Shown here piece by piece: positions 37,201-50,724 of a stretch of DNA of 64,000 nucleotides (position 1 is the stretch's first letter; every line of letters begins with the position of its first letter). Source of the stretch: Lepisosteus oculatus (lineage: Eukaryota > Chordata > Actinopteri > Semionotiformes > Lepisosteidae); the NCBI RefSeq assembly GCF_040954835.1, contig NC_090716.1, positions 10,349,775-10,413,774 on the forward strand, written 5' to 3'. A program made the translations under genes and the position numbers. The notes under the pieces are model-generated. The model did no database searches, was not told the DNA's origin, and worked only from the letters and a program-made list of their open reading frames with translations.

Positions 37201-40200
37201 TGTTCTTGATTCCCTAATCTTAGCATCTCAGAGTGAGGAAATGTGGATCAAGTTCATTTCAACAGATAAGAAGTAATATTTATGTGTGGACTAGCACTAA
37301 ATATTAAAAAAATGTGTAGGTGTCCACAAAGTCTTTGTCTATTTAGTTAAAAGGAATTTGCTGCTTACTGCTTCCTGAATTTACTTTGCCTCTTCGATTC
37401 TGAATAGAAATATGACTATTTAATGCAATGAAAAACTGTACAAGAAATGTTCCACGGAAAGGATTTCAAATTCCCGCTGACTGAGCTAGTCAGAATTGCA
37501 GGAAAGCACGTTTAGGCTGGTTTAAAATGATTAATAACACATTCTGCGACAGTTTCAAAAACATTCCTTTCTGTATTACCATAGCAACATCCACAGCCAG
37601 TAGTCACGGTACGCAGACTCACAGCTGTTGACCCTCATAACAGGAAGAGCTACATAACATAATACTTGAGAACAGAGGTGTATTATAATTCAGCTAATGA
37701 TTTATTAAACAAAGTGAGGTTTGGTCTAGAGGTATGGCTTAATTGCATACTGCATACAGAGACATTCCCTTCACGTTGAAAGTTTTTAAATTTAGACAAA
37801 ATAATTTTTAACTTCCTTGGGGCACCTCATGCAGTTTTTAAAGCACATTATGTGAGCTTTATACTCACTCATGAGCTTCTGTACTTTTACTTTGGACACT
37901 GATCTGTAGAACAGTGGCATTCAGGTACTGTACATTTACTGGTGATCCGGATTTAGCTCATTTCAAGACAGGAGTCAAGTCCTTTACTGTTTATTATTGC
38001 AGCAGGTGTGGTAGCACCTAGATTAAAAGGGAACTATAATTGTAAGCATATTAATTTTTTAGATCAGTTGTGTTTAAATACAGTTTTTTTTAAATAAATA
38101 CATGGCACAACAGGAAACAGAAGAGACAAAAAAGAAATTCCAAAAACTGCACCTTTTGGAATACCAGAAAGCATATCACATAAGATCAATCACTTTTATG
38201 ACCTATCTCATGGATTTAGGTGTGTGCCTCACCACTTACTGTATATAACGGCACAAGATTATTGAACATATACTTGTTTTTAAGTTAGATAGATATACTG
38301 TTCATATATATATAATTCACATTTTAATCTGCAAACAGAGCAGGCTAAACAAATAATAAACGTTGCACATATGCCTTGGTTCATTGGATGTTACCCAACC
38401 AAAGTTTCAAGCAGCTTGAAGTAGAATTGCGCTCTGTCCATGCTGTTTTCCTAGCTTGGGTTTTTTTAAAATGTCTGTTTCATTCTAAGTGAATAAAACT
38501 GATCTTTTAAAGAAGAACCCACTAACACCTGGGACCTGAACGCCGAAACAGAGACAGTGTGTTACACAGTAATGAGTGCGTTGCTGTCGACATGGAATAT
38601 AACCCAAAATGCTGCTTCAAGAGGAAGTGGAATCCAGCTTCTGACAGCAATTATGCTTCAGACTTGGAGCACGGAAAACAAAGGTTGGATCCCGCAATGC
38701 ATCTTATAACTACAGAACTAGAGATGATGTTCTGTATCACAACAACAAACAGCTCTAGTGACATCACTTCATGTGTCCTTTATTTTGGCACTTTACTGAT
38801 TTTGAAGTCAAGGACTGGACACTACAAAAGCTGTTCTTGATGAAGTGAAAGCTGTCAAGAAGATGAAAGCAACTGTCGTTAGCACTGTCGGGTAAACGTC
38901 CCTGTCAGACAAGACCACAACGCAGGGTGTCCAGAATTTGAATGATTAAAGTGTTTTGTTTATTTCGGATTGGTTTGAAAGATGCTTAGATTCTGTCACC
39001 AACTGTCAACTAATCAGCAGACTCTAATGAAATAGTGGAGTTTTTTATGTGTGTGTGTGTGAGATACACACAATTACCAAGTCTTCCAGGTTGCAATGTT
39101 GGGTCTGATTACTCTGGAAATTAGTGTCAGTGATAATGGTGTATTTGAGTTTAAGGACACTTTTGAATCAATAATTGCGTGTTAGTGACAGAAGAAACAC
39201 CTGTAAAATTTGGGCTTTTGCCACTCAACTGACGTAAGTAGGACCACAGGTTAAAGTCCAGCACTGCATAATTCACCAAAGCATGCTGGAATTTATTAGT
39301 ACAATAATAATAGACCAAAAGTCTATTAATGCTTCCATGCCATCACAGCACAGCAAGGTATGGTTTCACTCGTGGAAACAGAAAATTATTTGAACATTTT
39401 GTTAATTAGCATTCTTAAAAATATTAATTACATTTTGTAGTATTTTGTAAATGATGATTAACCACTTGTATAATTGTACTATTTTGTAGGTTACAACTAT
39501 CAGATATGACCATCAAGACCTACAGTATCATTCTTGCTTTCACAATCCAAATATTCCTAAAGCCTCAATCATCCTGAAATATGAGAAAATAACACTCCAC
39601 TGGAGAACAATAGACAGTATAGAAAGCTGCAATTTGATTAGCTGTTGGTGGCAGTAATTTTTAATGTACTGTATTCAGTTTTCTAAATAACACTAGTAGC
39701 AAATAGTACAAATTTAGTACATATCAAGATTCTTTTCCATTTTGGTGTATAATACAAAATACAACATAGATGCAACATATATAACCTACCTTTTTACCAA
39801 AAATGGAAAATGGATTATGTACACGAAGTTTCACAACTGTACTTTTTACCATTTATGCTAAGAAAAGCCTTGAAAACCTTCAACATATTACCAGAATCCA
39901 AAATGGCAGTCATACCATGTGACCCAATAGCATGATGTTCACTCAGATACAGGTCTGCATAGGACTTTCTCAAATTCTGAAAAAGTATTTTGATATCTGA
40001 TTTTTGCTTGTCCATCCATCTTGGATTGACAAAATGAACACCGAACCTACTTACAGTATGTGTAATAAGAAACCTACAAAATATGCTAATCAGCCCAGCG
40101 GTTGTAGAGTTGCAGTTTAAGGCAAATTAAATGGAATTCCAAAACATTGGAAATCTTTGTCCAAAGATATACTGCTGAAAATAATTGAGGTCAGGCAGCA

Positions 40201-41070
40201 TGTCAGTGCCTTAACCACTGAACTTTACAGTGTTCGGTTTTGAAAACACATATATAAATTTTTGTGTAGGAAGAGTGGAAATGGCAGTGTTTCTCATGAG
40301 GGGGATAGAGCAAAATAATCAATGCCAAAGAAAAGGCATTAGAGACACGGGATGTCACGTGCCAAGTTATCTCTTCCTTTAAATTATTTCAAGGACACAA
40401 ACCAAATATACAGTACTGTGTCATTGATATAAAGCACATTCTCTAGAATTCAGCCTTGTAGGAAGTTTGAACTTTGCATTTCAACGATGATAGTGAAGTG
40501 TTGATAGATGTCATGAATTAAAACTTACCAAGGGGCAGGATGACAACATGTGATGCAAATTGTTCAAGCTTATCAGCTTGGTCAGTGCTATACTGTATGT
40601 GCTATTTTAAATGTGTCAAAACTGCAGCTCCTCTGCAACAGGGTGGATGCTCTTATATACTCTAATTGCCAAATTAACAGTTCTCATTATTTTGACCTAT
40701 CTACCTTGGCTTCCTGTGTTATCTGTGTTTTACTTGCTTCCATAACAAGTACAAAATTATTTCAATTTGTTCGCATCCATTCCAGCCCTCTGGGGAGCAA
40801 TACAGATGTGTGTGTCAATTTCATTTTACTGTTGGTGGAAAAGCCTTTTCCCTTAGACATTCTCAGTAAAAAGTTCAAAACATATGCTCTGTGGTGATTT
40901 TTAGAGTTTTGTAACAGTCTATATCATAAATACAAATCTGATCGTTAAATACAAACAATAAAGTTACAGAAAAACTAATGGAACTACAGGGATACTTAGT
41001 TTTGAAGTACAGTACATGGTATAAAGCTAGCAGAGCTCAATATTTATGTGGGCCAGTTAAAATCCTCAGC
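34240..41070. other. Gene-free interval
   Basis: I see no gene. Bases about 36110-36850 lack repeat signatures and look balanced in composition, so they could hold conserved non-coding sequence. Bases 38520-38950 contain a 93-codon open frame without recognisable protein features. There is a short TG run near 39047. A short local duplication (ATAAACC...ATGTCAACAG) lies at about 36967 and 37042. Confidence 0.4.
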
Positions 41071-41077
41071 AGGCAAC

Positions 41078-41172
41078 ATAGTGCCCCAGTGGTTAGCATT
41101 GATGCTCTGGTAGACCTGGGGGGCTATCTGCATGGAGTTTGTGTATTCTACCTATCTTTGCATAGGTTTTTG
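41078..41172 (+). mobile_element. SINE fragment, plus orientation
   Basis: GTGCCCCAGTGGTTAGCATT followed by GCATGGAGTTTGTGTATTCTACC matches the head and core of the fish tRNA-derived SINEs seen elsewhere in the window. It is truncated and diverged. Confidence 0.65.
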
Positions 41173-41469
41173 CCAGGGATGGAATATTATCAGCTGAAAA
41201 CCCCCCAAAAAAGCAATGGACTGGAGTGCTTTTGGGAGTTGAAGTATGATATTAAAAGGGGAAAGCACATGTGTGTCATCCTTGAGTTATCAGTAAGCTT
41301 GTTATCCCAGAGAGGGAGATGGTAAGCCTGAGGATATCCTACAAGCATAGGGTATAAGGCAGGAAAAGGAGCCTGCAAATCCCTCTCACTAGATGGGAGG
41401 GCTATTGAGGAGTGCGGGATATGGGGAGAGGGGGTCTTTATGAGATGGGAGAAACCGTGGCTAAACCAG

Positions 41470-41535
41470 ACAATCAAACCCAGAACTCTGGTGCTGTGAG
41501 ACAGCCGGACTCATCTCCATACCAATCTGCGACGG
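41470..41535 (-). mobile_element. SINE head fragment, minus orientation
   Basis: TCAAACCCAGAACTCTGGTG and CTGTGAGACAGCCGGACTC are the reverse complement of a SINE tRNA-like head with a degraded B-box. With the fragment at 41078 this makes a facing pair about 300 bases apart. Confidence 0.5.
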
Positions 41536-41539
41536 AGAG

Positions 41540-44500
41540 AGACATACTGTATGTGTGGGAACATAAGGATGGCATTGCTGTTGAATAAAAGTTGCACACA
41601 GGAAGCATGGAAAGGTGCATGCTTGGAGTAACTAGAAGAGGCAGAAGACGAAATGAATGAGCTAGAGATCAAACCAACTGGAAGACGTGAAAGTAAGAGA
41701 AGAGACTAAAATGCCACTGACAAAAAGACGAAAAGGAGAGAGTGAAAGAAGTTCTGAAATGAATCTCAAAGGACAAAAAAGTGTTCAAAAAGAGGGCACC
41801 TCATTAAGTGGCATGATTTAATCAATAGGTCTGTATGAGTAAGCTGGATAAGGGGTGCCAGTGACAGTTCATTGGAATAATCTAGTGTAAGCCTTCTTCC
41901 AGCACTGAATTCATTTGTTAAAGGCTGTTTGTGATGATTCATTCTTAATTTCATACAACTTTTGATCTTTCGTTTACGATCTTAGTTACTTATGTTTTTA
42001 AGGAAACTTAAACTAGGGGAGTGGTGAGGAACATGGATTTCTGTCTTTCTTTTTATAATCGCTGGACTAGTTTTAATTTCAGATGCTCTCCACTGCCTTT
42101 TTAATTAAAGGTGAAAATCACATCAAACTTCAAAAGTTGGCATCATAACAGTGAAAATGGAAGAAACTGATTTAAAGACACTTAAATCCAGAAGAAGATT
42201 AAATATGTATAGATAAAAATGATCCTTAGTCTCTGTGGTTTGTTTACTTACATTAAGAGGACTTCATTTAATTTACCGTTATGCATATAGTCTTACAGAA
42301 TATCTAAGATTTTCACTACAAAATATTTGAAGCAAACCAGACTGTAATAAAGGAATAGACTGAAATCTGATATGCCCAATTATGTTCGTAGGCCTAGATT
42401 TCTACTAAACACCCCTGTAATTATGAAAAAAAAATCTCAATCTAAGTCACTCTTAGTTTGTGAAATGCAGCGTTTTTCTTAAACCCCCAGAATTATCAGA
42501 CAGATCTGCATTTTCTTCCTTTGGTGCTGTAGTGTACAATAACATTTTAGAAACAAACTGCAGGAATTCTGTACTTTTCTGAAGTTTCATTTTTTTTCAT
42601 GCGAAAGAGCTCAGAATCTGGCAGAAAATTAAGCCAAAGGGTATTAAATGACAGAAATTCACCTTTAATTCTAACCATATGCTTTTCTAGTCAACACAGG
42701 ATACTGTAGGTGTGCCTGCCTTTCTAAGCAGATGCTGTGGTGCTGTAGTCACTTCCTCAGGTGGATCCAGCGGATTCCTTATCTGAGGTCTTTCAGAGAA
42801 ATCCTTGGGAATCCTTTCATGAGTTTCAACAATTTATATATACCTAACAACCAATAAATACCTCCATTGTTTGGTTTCTAGTGCTTACTCCCATTAGGAA
42901 GGCAGCTCTGTTGCTGAGTAAAAACTCAGGGAACTGGCTAATATTATGATGTGCAAATAAGAAGGAAGTAAATGGCAGGAAGGGGAGGACATATGGGAGA
43001 CAAAATCCTTTGACTATTTGTCAATATAAAAAGAATGATTACTGTGCATATAGTTACTTATAAATACCTCACATGTTTTGTTTTATCCTGGATACATGTA
43101 GTTTACATTGGGTAGGGCATACTCGACGTTTTGTCAATTAACTGAAAAGACATGCTCATAACTGATTTAAATGAAGTTTTCAAAAGCTGTATGTATATTT
43201 CAAAGTATTTGAAAGGAAGAGGTGTATTCTAATATTTTCAGTTGGATGTCATTTTAAGTCAGTATGTACAGTATGTCAGTGTTGGGACTAAGTTTTTCTT
43301 TCATGGTTTGCAGTACAGAAATTTAAAGACATTCATGAACACCATTATATTGTACTTTAAACCTAAATGATTGAAAAATAGATTTTTTAATCATTTGTTA
43401 AAGCCATACTCAGTAAAATGGGATCAATTAAGTGAGCATGCTAAAGAAAAATGGTTAAATGTAGTGATTGCTATGTTGTAAAAATGTATAAAGAGTAGTG
43501 TATCAAGACATCCATCAAACAGTGGAAAACGTCTCATGATGTAAACTGGAAAGTATACAGTTATCTTTTTTACATCAAACCAGTTATTATGGATAGATAC
43601 AGTATAATACATGTATCCATTTTCAGGGTTTTTCTTCAGGCTATGATTTATTTCACATGGGATGTCTGGGCTATGGACACTGTCTAGAAGGCAGACCTAC
43701 AGTACATATACTGTAAATGAAAGGTCATTTTAAATGAAGGATTTGCCATCTTCTAGCTTCATAAGTACAGGATTTACAAGGCTTTTCATTGTGACAATAA
43801 ATATTCATTTTTGTGTCATGGTAGAAATAACCTTATAAGAGTATTATTATTGTTATTCATTATTGTTTTGCTTGCTAAGACAGTTGTACACTTTTTAAAA
43901 ACACATATTTTCTTATTACAGATGATTAATGGCTTTAATATGAAAAATGATCTGAGACACATACCTGGACACATGCAAGATGGTTTTTCTTTCTAATCCT
44001 TTATTATTCAACAGCTCCTTGAATAGTTTACTAGCATTCCCAGGAGGAGATCAGTGTCAGATAACCATACTATCACTTTACAAGGCAGAGAGCCATTGGA
44101 TTAACCTGCAGAGTGGGTAGCCTTACCTTTACTTAAAATTGTTACTAGCCAACAGCAGTCTTTTTGAGCTACAAGGTCTATGGAGAGGATTAAATTAGTG
44201 ATTTTATTAAAGTCTTTTTTTTGTCTACGAAGTGTGTGACTTCTTCCAGGGACCTTACTGCATGTGAGGACTATTTCTCTTGCTCTATTTACTTGTATAA
44301 AGTGGTAGGAAAATGATTATCTTCTGCAGCTCATACAAAATCCAGTTGGGTTTTAGTCTTTGTCACTACATAGGGATGTTGTGAGGTCTTGTACATTCCT
44401 ATATTTTTGCAACTGTTACTGTTACTGTTATAATTCCTTCTGCTGATTATTGGATAAACATCTGGGCTTTAAACTACTATGATAATATTATAAATTGAAA

Positions 44501-47235
44501 GATGGCATACAAATTGTGGGGTTTTACAAGTTGATATCCTTACTTGGTTTAATTGTTTTCGTCCTCTGCCACCTCTAAGACTGGTACATGTTAAATGTGA
44601 GAGAGATACAGCAAGTATTTTGGTTTCCTTTTTGAAGCCACTGTGTGTGGAAAGGGCTTTACTATGCATCTTTTCTGCAGGATGTTGATTGTACCATTCT
44701 TAAAAAAAAAACACTTATTACACTTTTTTATAAGCTGAATTGAGATATTTGATCGATAATTTTTTTTGTAGGAAATATGGGCTTTGAGGTTGTATTTTTA
44801 GAACCTCCTGCTTATAAAGGTGATTCTCAAATTATTGTTTCAGTAGCACAAGAAATAAATCACTGTGGTGTCTGTGTAAATAGTACTTCATCCCAGAAAT
44901 AGAGGTTTCTTGTGTTCATGTATTCTGCAGAGAATGGAGCTTCCGTAAGTTTTCTCTTCTCATGCTATTATATAATAAGCATTTCTGGTACTGTATTTAG
45001 AGAACCTGGCTTGTGAACATCTTTACCCAAATGGCTTATGAAAATATAACAGTATCGTACCACAAGCAGTGAAAAGCAAAAAAGTTTCATGTTCCACTTT
45101 CAACTTGACATACGCAATTGATTGCAGTTTGTATTGGAATTCCCACCTCTGTTGATTTTGGAGACTCTTGTTGTGAAATAGTTTGATGTGAGAGAAGTAC
45201 AAAGATCTTGTTAAAAAGAGCTGAATAAACTGCAGGGTATGTATTGATGACCCAGAAGTGGGTGGACAGAGGTCTAATGACAGGGGAACGATGGAGGTGG
45301 TGAGCTGTACTGTCACGCGTTACCAGTCTCATCATTTAAGCCTCTGGGGAATGGACTGTGGGCATGTATTAATTCGTTAACAATACATTTTGTCCATTAC
45401 TGTACTGTTCTTGCTAAGCAAGCTCTGGACATAATAACCATGCTTGGGTTTATGTTGTATATAAGGAAAAAAATATGATAAAAAACTTTCTAAATTGTGT
45501 CTTCCTTTCTCTAATTACAATTAGAGAGCCAGTTGAATTAAGAGCTTTCTCTCTGCTAGTGTCCAGTAACATACAACTCTAATTTTCTGGCTCTAATGAA
45601 TGACATTGACACTGACATTTCAACCACATGAATTTCATTGTTGCTCTAGTTTCCTACCTCATCGTTTTATTAATTTTCATAAGTTACTGAATATTTTCTG
45701 TCCATCCCTCTCTCTCTGTTTTCTGCATCTTCACACCTCTTGCATTTTTAACTTTGTTGTTTTTATGGTTTATTTTCTTTCCCTTCTATACATTATGCCT
45801 TTAAAACAGTTTTCTTTGGGCTTCCTAGACCCTTATATTTCACAATTCACTCCCATTTTATGCTCCTACATTATAACTTTTCCTTTAAAATATATATACA
45901 CCTGTACAAGGCATTCCCTTTCAGTATGTCACTACTATTCTCACTTCTTTCTGTTTTTCTCATTATCTTTAGCTTTTATACCCACCAACATCATATTCTT
46001 CAGCATCTAGCCCTGATGTTTGCTGCATTGCACTACAGTATGTTCTCCTTTCCTATGGTTGAAGTGCACCTTACTGTGTAAAAGGATTTGTTAATTAACC
46101 TCTCTGCACTCATTGCAGTGATTCATTTCATGTTACTTTGTCTCCTTTCTGCTTCTGGTGAGTTTTATTCCCCTAGTTTTCAGTGATTTAACAGCTGTAG
46201 CTAATGGAAGACAAACAGTCCATCCTTGTCTAAGCACTCTCAGCGTTGTACATACTGTGTAATTGTTTTAAAACGTTTCTAGTTTATCTGAGCAATTTTT
46301 GTCATGTCCTGGATTCTCAGAATCTGACATAATAGATCAGTTCTCATTGACCACAAACAATACTCAGAAATGTTTACATAATTTCAGGCCAGCAACAACC
46401 AGTTTTTGATTGAAGCAAGACTGGCCTTAGATTATAGTGATGGCTATTAAATAATCAAACATCATTCTCATGTGAACATATCTAAATGTTTTTTAATTAG
46501 ACTATTATCTACTTCAGCGTATGGTTAAAAAAAACATTTTATATGTTTTCTGTGTCTGTATGCTGTCATCTTTTCCAAATGTAACCATCCTCTTCCACAG
46601 TGATGTCTGAAATGATTGAGTTGCTCTTTTATTTTTTTATGACAACCTGACTTCAAGACAAGTGGTGGGTGGTTAAAAATAAATAAAACATACTATTGCT
46701 GCTATTTTAATGCCAATTTTATAATACAGTGAATTTGGAGGAGTGGGTATTTTGTGTGGAAACCTACACATCATTTAACCTGAGTTCAATTAATTTTGAG
46801 TGTTTATGATACATCTTAAAATCCATTTCGTGTATTGTTTTTTTTGGACGGCCACTTTTTAAAATGAAAACAATAACATTAAGAGTGGAACTAAAGATGA
46901 GGAAGGAAGCCGATTCCAGAGATTGCTAGTGAAGATTTGTCATTGTTTTTTATGCAGGCTGCAGTCATATAATATAATTGATATTTTAAAAAAACATTAC
47001 ATGATATTGAAACAGGGAACAAGCATTGTTTGACATAACTGCTGTTTATGCTTGGGGAGGTCTTTACATTCTTTAAAATGTCACAGATTTTTTGTTGGGC
47101 ACTTGATTAAGTGATTAACATTTCCTGTAATCAGGAAATTTTCCTCTAATTCATTCATAAGCTGTATTTGGTTTTTGATATGTCATGGCTGGCTGACCTT
47201 CTTATTGTAATGTAAAGGTTTCCAGATTTATGATG
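41540..47235. other. Gene-free interval
   Basis: I see no gene. Bases 45620-46000 are strongly pyrimidine-rich, which produces a 136-codon open frame of low-complexity Phe/Leu/Ser/His composition that I reject as coding. Confidence 0.45.
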
Positions 47236-47239
47236 TCAT

Positions 47240-47440
47240 CGACACTGTGCTAGCTTGACTGGGTTAGGTGTTGTGCTGTACTCTGAAATTGCAAGTTGTG
47301 AGTTCAACTCCTGGGAGGGACACTCAAGTTCTACCCTTGAGTCAGATTGCTCTAGTAAAACACCCAGCTGTATACTATAAATGAATACAAATGTACATTA
47401 TTTTGGATAAATTCATCAGTTGATTAAGTAAATGATACAG
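47240..47440 (+). mobile_element. tRNA-derived SINE with L2-type tail
   Basis: It has a tRNA-like head with a B-box-like GAGTTCAACTCC (about 47300), the body CTCTAGTAAAACACCCAGCTGTATA, and the tail CATTATTTTGGATAAATTCATCAG. The tail resembles the TTTGGATAAAAGCGTC 3' end shared by many fish SINEs and their L2-type partner LINEs. L2-like LINE remains are present at 14.0-15.0 and 58.7 kb. Confidence 0.75.
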
Positions 47441-48862
47441 TACAAGTAAGTATACCAATAAATATGCTAACAATCACTAATATTCTCGAAGAAGATTGAC
47501 TGTATTCATTAAAATAACACTGGAATTGTGCTATGCTGGAAAGACCGGTTTCACCTTAGTATAATATTTATATTGTTTTATTTAATTTGTTTTTATTTGG
47601 TGTTGCTCAATCTGTCAGCATCTGAATTTCAAACTTTAGAAGCTATTTTATTAAGAGCCATAAATGCTGAGGTGAAAACATTCTTAATTTGCTACTGTTG
47701 CTTTCTTGCAGGGCTTTTCAGGCCTACAGTATGTAATTTAAGTTTCCTGACATTTTCAGTATTGACAGGATTTTAATTATCATTATTGAGAAGAGGGTTT
47801 TTTTGTTTATTTGCGTGGACTCTTTAAACAGCGTGCTGTCGAGAGCTGTTGAGGGAGGCAGTGATTATACTTGAGTTTCTGTCTAATGCAGATCTCTCCT
47901 AGCATGTGGAAAGGCTGACTTCTGGCTGCTATGAAGACAGTGCCAACATTCAGCCTATCTGAAATGTGTAGGATTGGAATGCTGAACATGAGCATTGTTT
48001 CCTATACATTCAACTGGCTTCTTCTCACACTCTCAGTTAACTCTAATTATGTACTGACTGAGACTGAGAACAGTGCTTCTGTATGTCAGCCCACTTCTGT
48101 GGAACTGCACTAGTTTTCACTGCAACTTTGGGAATTACCTCTTCGGTCAACTTATGGGATAAATCAACTAAATTAATATTAACCCAGAGGAAAGTTCACT
48201 GGCGACATAAGAGAAGTTCGTATGTCTTTGTATTATTTGTTGTTCCAGATAAGAAATATTTTCTGTACTAGTGAGTTTTCCCCTGGTAAACCAATTTCCT
48301 CCCTCCTCCCAGACACGAGGATTTTACTGGCTTTTTAAAAATGGTCCAACGTAGACTTCAAGCCCTGAAAGGGATCTGGAGACAACACCTCGGTCCTGTG
48401 CATTGTGATGAGAGGCTCTGGCGTCTGTCTACGCTACGTTTGCAAGCCTTGGAGAGATGACGTGCAGTGTCTATCTTTTGCAATGAACAATCTAACAATG
48501 AGGTTTCTCTTTGCTTCTCTTTGCCAGGTCCTGTAGAGCTTGAACCAAGCTGAAAACATAAGAAGGTGAGGAAAGGGTGAGTAATGTACATCCTGTGACA
48601 ATGGTAAAGCTAACCAGTTCATCTGAGACAAACCTAACCTGGATAGAACGCAAATCCAAAAAACACAGTGTGAGATGAAATATATAGATTTACTATAAAA
48701 GTCCTTTTCCATACCAATTTAATCCAGTGTGTAATTGCATAGACTCAGAAAATATAGTATTGTACATAATTTAATTACACTATATAGGCAATATATAATT
48801 AAACAATATAGTTTCATAAATGTCTGTTCAAGTTGAATTACAAACAAATATACAAAAAAACA

Positions 48863-49060
48863 ACATGGTGGCATAATGGTTAGTATATCTGTCTCGCAAT
48901 GCGGGGACCCTGGGCTCAAGTCCTGGCATGCTATCTGTGTGGGGTTCGTATGTTCTCCCCATGTTCACATGGGATTCCTCTGCGTACTCTGGTTTTCTCC
49001 CACTGGCTGAAGAGATTCTGGTAGGCTAATTAGTTAATTAATTCCTGGGGTGCTAATAAC
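48863..49060 (+). mobile_element. tRNA-derived SINE (V-SINE-like), plus orientation
   Basis: GGTGGCATAATGGTTAG (head) is followed by a B-box-like GGGCTCAAGTCC, then GGGGTTCGTATGTTCTCCCC and TGGTTTTCTCCCACTGGCTG. The central domain is the one common in fish SINEs. Of the SINEs in this window it is among the better preserved. Confidence 0.8.
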
Positions 49061-50220
49061 AGATGAATGAGAGTGCACTTTTACTTAATCTCACTGCATT
49101 GCAGGTTTAAAACAACTTACCATTTTTTTATGGAAAATTCCTTTAGTTAGTTAGCTCTTTCAGCACATACAGTACAGACTCACTTTTCATATCAGCTGTG
49201 TGTGAATGGCTTTTTTCAGTATCAGAAAAAAGGTGATCTGAGTTTTAACAGTTTTAGTGGGCATTTTAGGCTAATAGTTGATTTTACTGCACTGCACTTA
49301 CTGCCCCATAGTGAATGTGAAAAATACAGTACGTTCTCATCTAAGGGGGAGGGGGAGCTACTGGGTGGTGAGTTGCTTTGTGTCGTCTCTATTCCATGTA
49401 ATATTCCATTTGCATTTTGTGAGCTGTCACTTTATTGCATTTGAGAACCAAATGTTAAAAATAGAGCTTTACTTTTTTCACTTGTATTTTTTGAATAAGA
49501 GTTCTGTGCCTAGGCAATAATTTACAAGGGCCTGTAAAACTACTCTACAATATATTGCCCTATCTTATTAAAATGTATTTTAAACCTTGCTTTCTAACAT
49601 GAGCACTTAAATTGACCACGGACAATGTAATGTCTCATGTATTGTCTGGAACTACTGTACATTAAACTTTGTTCACTGCCTCTCTGCAAATATTTAGCCC
49701 TGTAAACTATCTTGAACTAGTTGGCAACATTGTTTTTTTTACCGAGATGTCTTATTTGTACTTTCTGCCATCACAGATTTGGCTAGTGTGAAACCTTTGT
49801 ACTTTTGTGCTTGCATGAGCAAAATATTTAGGTTAGTTTGTTTGCTTCAGTCTGTTTTCAGTTACTGCCAAAGTGAAATGCATCTTGCCAATAGATGGTC
49901 AGCAAAATCTCTGGTTTTAATATTTTGTACTTGGCATCTGGGATATTGTACATTACTTTGTATCTGCTTTCAATTTGATTTATAATTTCAGTGCTCCATA
50001 AGATCCTACAAGATATAGGACATAATTAATGAATAGAAAACAAAGGGGGCTTCTTGAGAAATAAATACAAAAGCTAGATAGCTTATTGATGCAAATGTAA
50101 TGCTTTTTGCCAATCCTTTTCTTTCTAAAAGTTGGGCACTCAAAACCATCTTGCTCATTTGGTTCTTTAGTAGCTACAGAAGGTAAAGCTAATATTTCAT
50201 CCAGCTGTATCCTCAAATAG
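49061..50220. other. Non-coding interval
   Basis: AT-rich sequence in which I see no gene or clear repeat. Confidence 0.45.
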
Positions 50221-50722
50221 CCCAGGATTTAGGCCTCAACCACCATGTTGATGGTCCGGCAGGTAGTTCTCCGAGGATCCTGTGCGTAGCCGTGAACTCT
50301 GTGGGATGCGGAGGCAAACAATCCAAAATCATAATCCAGAAGCAAGGACGATAGGAGAAGCTAGAGATCAGTTAACCAGAAAGAGCCGAGACAAACCGAG
50401 AAGACAATCCAAAAGGCGAAATCCAAGAGACGAGGTGAAAAGGGAAAAGTTAAGTCCAAAAACCGGGAAATCCAACAAGAAAATAACGCGCACTAGAGAA
50501 CTCTAAAGGAGGCTTTTCAATAGTGAGGAAGGTTTGGTGCGTGAGGGAACTTTAAATAGCGAAGGGAGAGGAACATGGTTGGATAATTGGTCAATTGGAG
50601 AGAGAATCTGTGGAATCTGGTGCCTGTGAGAATGTGATGGGTTCAGTCAGGAATGAGATCATGAAGCAGTGGGTTTGGGAATGTAATGGCGTTTGCGAGG
50701 GTGAGTGCGGGGCGTGACAGTG
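50221..50722. mobile_element. GC- and CpG-richer unclassified repeat
   Basis: About 500 bases differ sharply from their surroundings. They have many CpGs, purine-rich strings such as AATCCAAAAGGCGAAATCC, and a right edge at GGGGCGTGACAG. The minus strand therefore begins CTGTCACGCCCC, a start seen in some fish repeats. There is no reverse transcriptase or transposase. The retained CpGs suggest a younger insertion than most repeats here. The family is unknown and the boundaries approximate. Confidence 0.5.
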
Positions 50723-50724
50723 GA

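Noticed and set aside
38559-38840. 93-codon open frame, considered as a possible INSC exon
   Set aside because: The translation does not resemble INSC and there are no flanking splice signals in the right phase.
40550-40897. 115-codon open frame, plus strand
   Set aside because: No recognisable domain, no supporting splice sites, and a composition expected from AT-rich translation.
40978-41325. 115-codon open frame, plus strand
   Set aside because: It overlaps a SINE fragment, so the openness is incidental.
45600-46010. 136-codon open frame, plus strand
   Set aside because: It lies in a pyrimidine-rich tract. The translation is low-complexity Phe/Leu/Ser/His with no domain-like pattern and no splice context.
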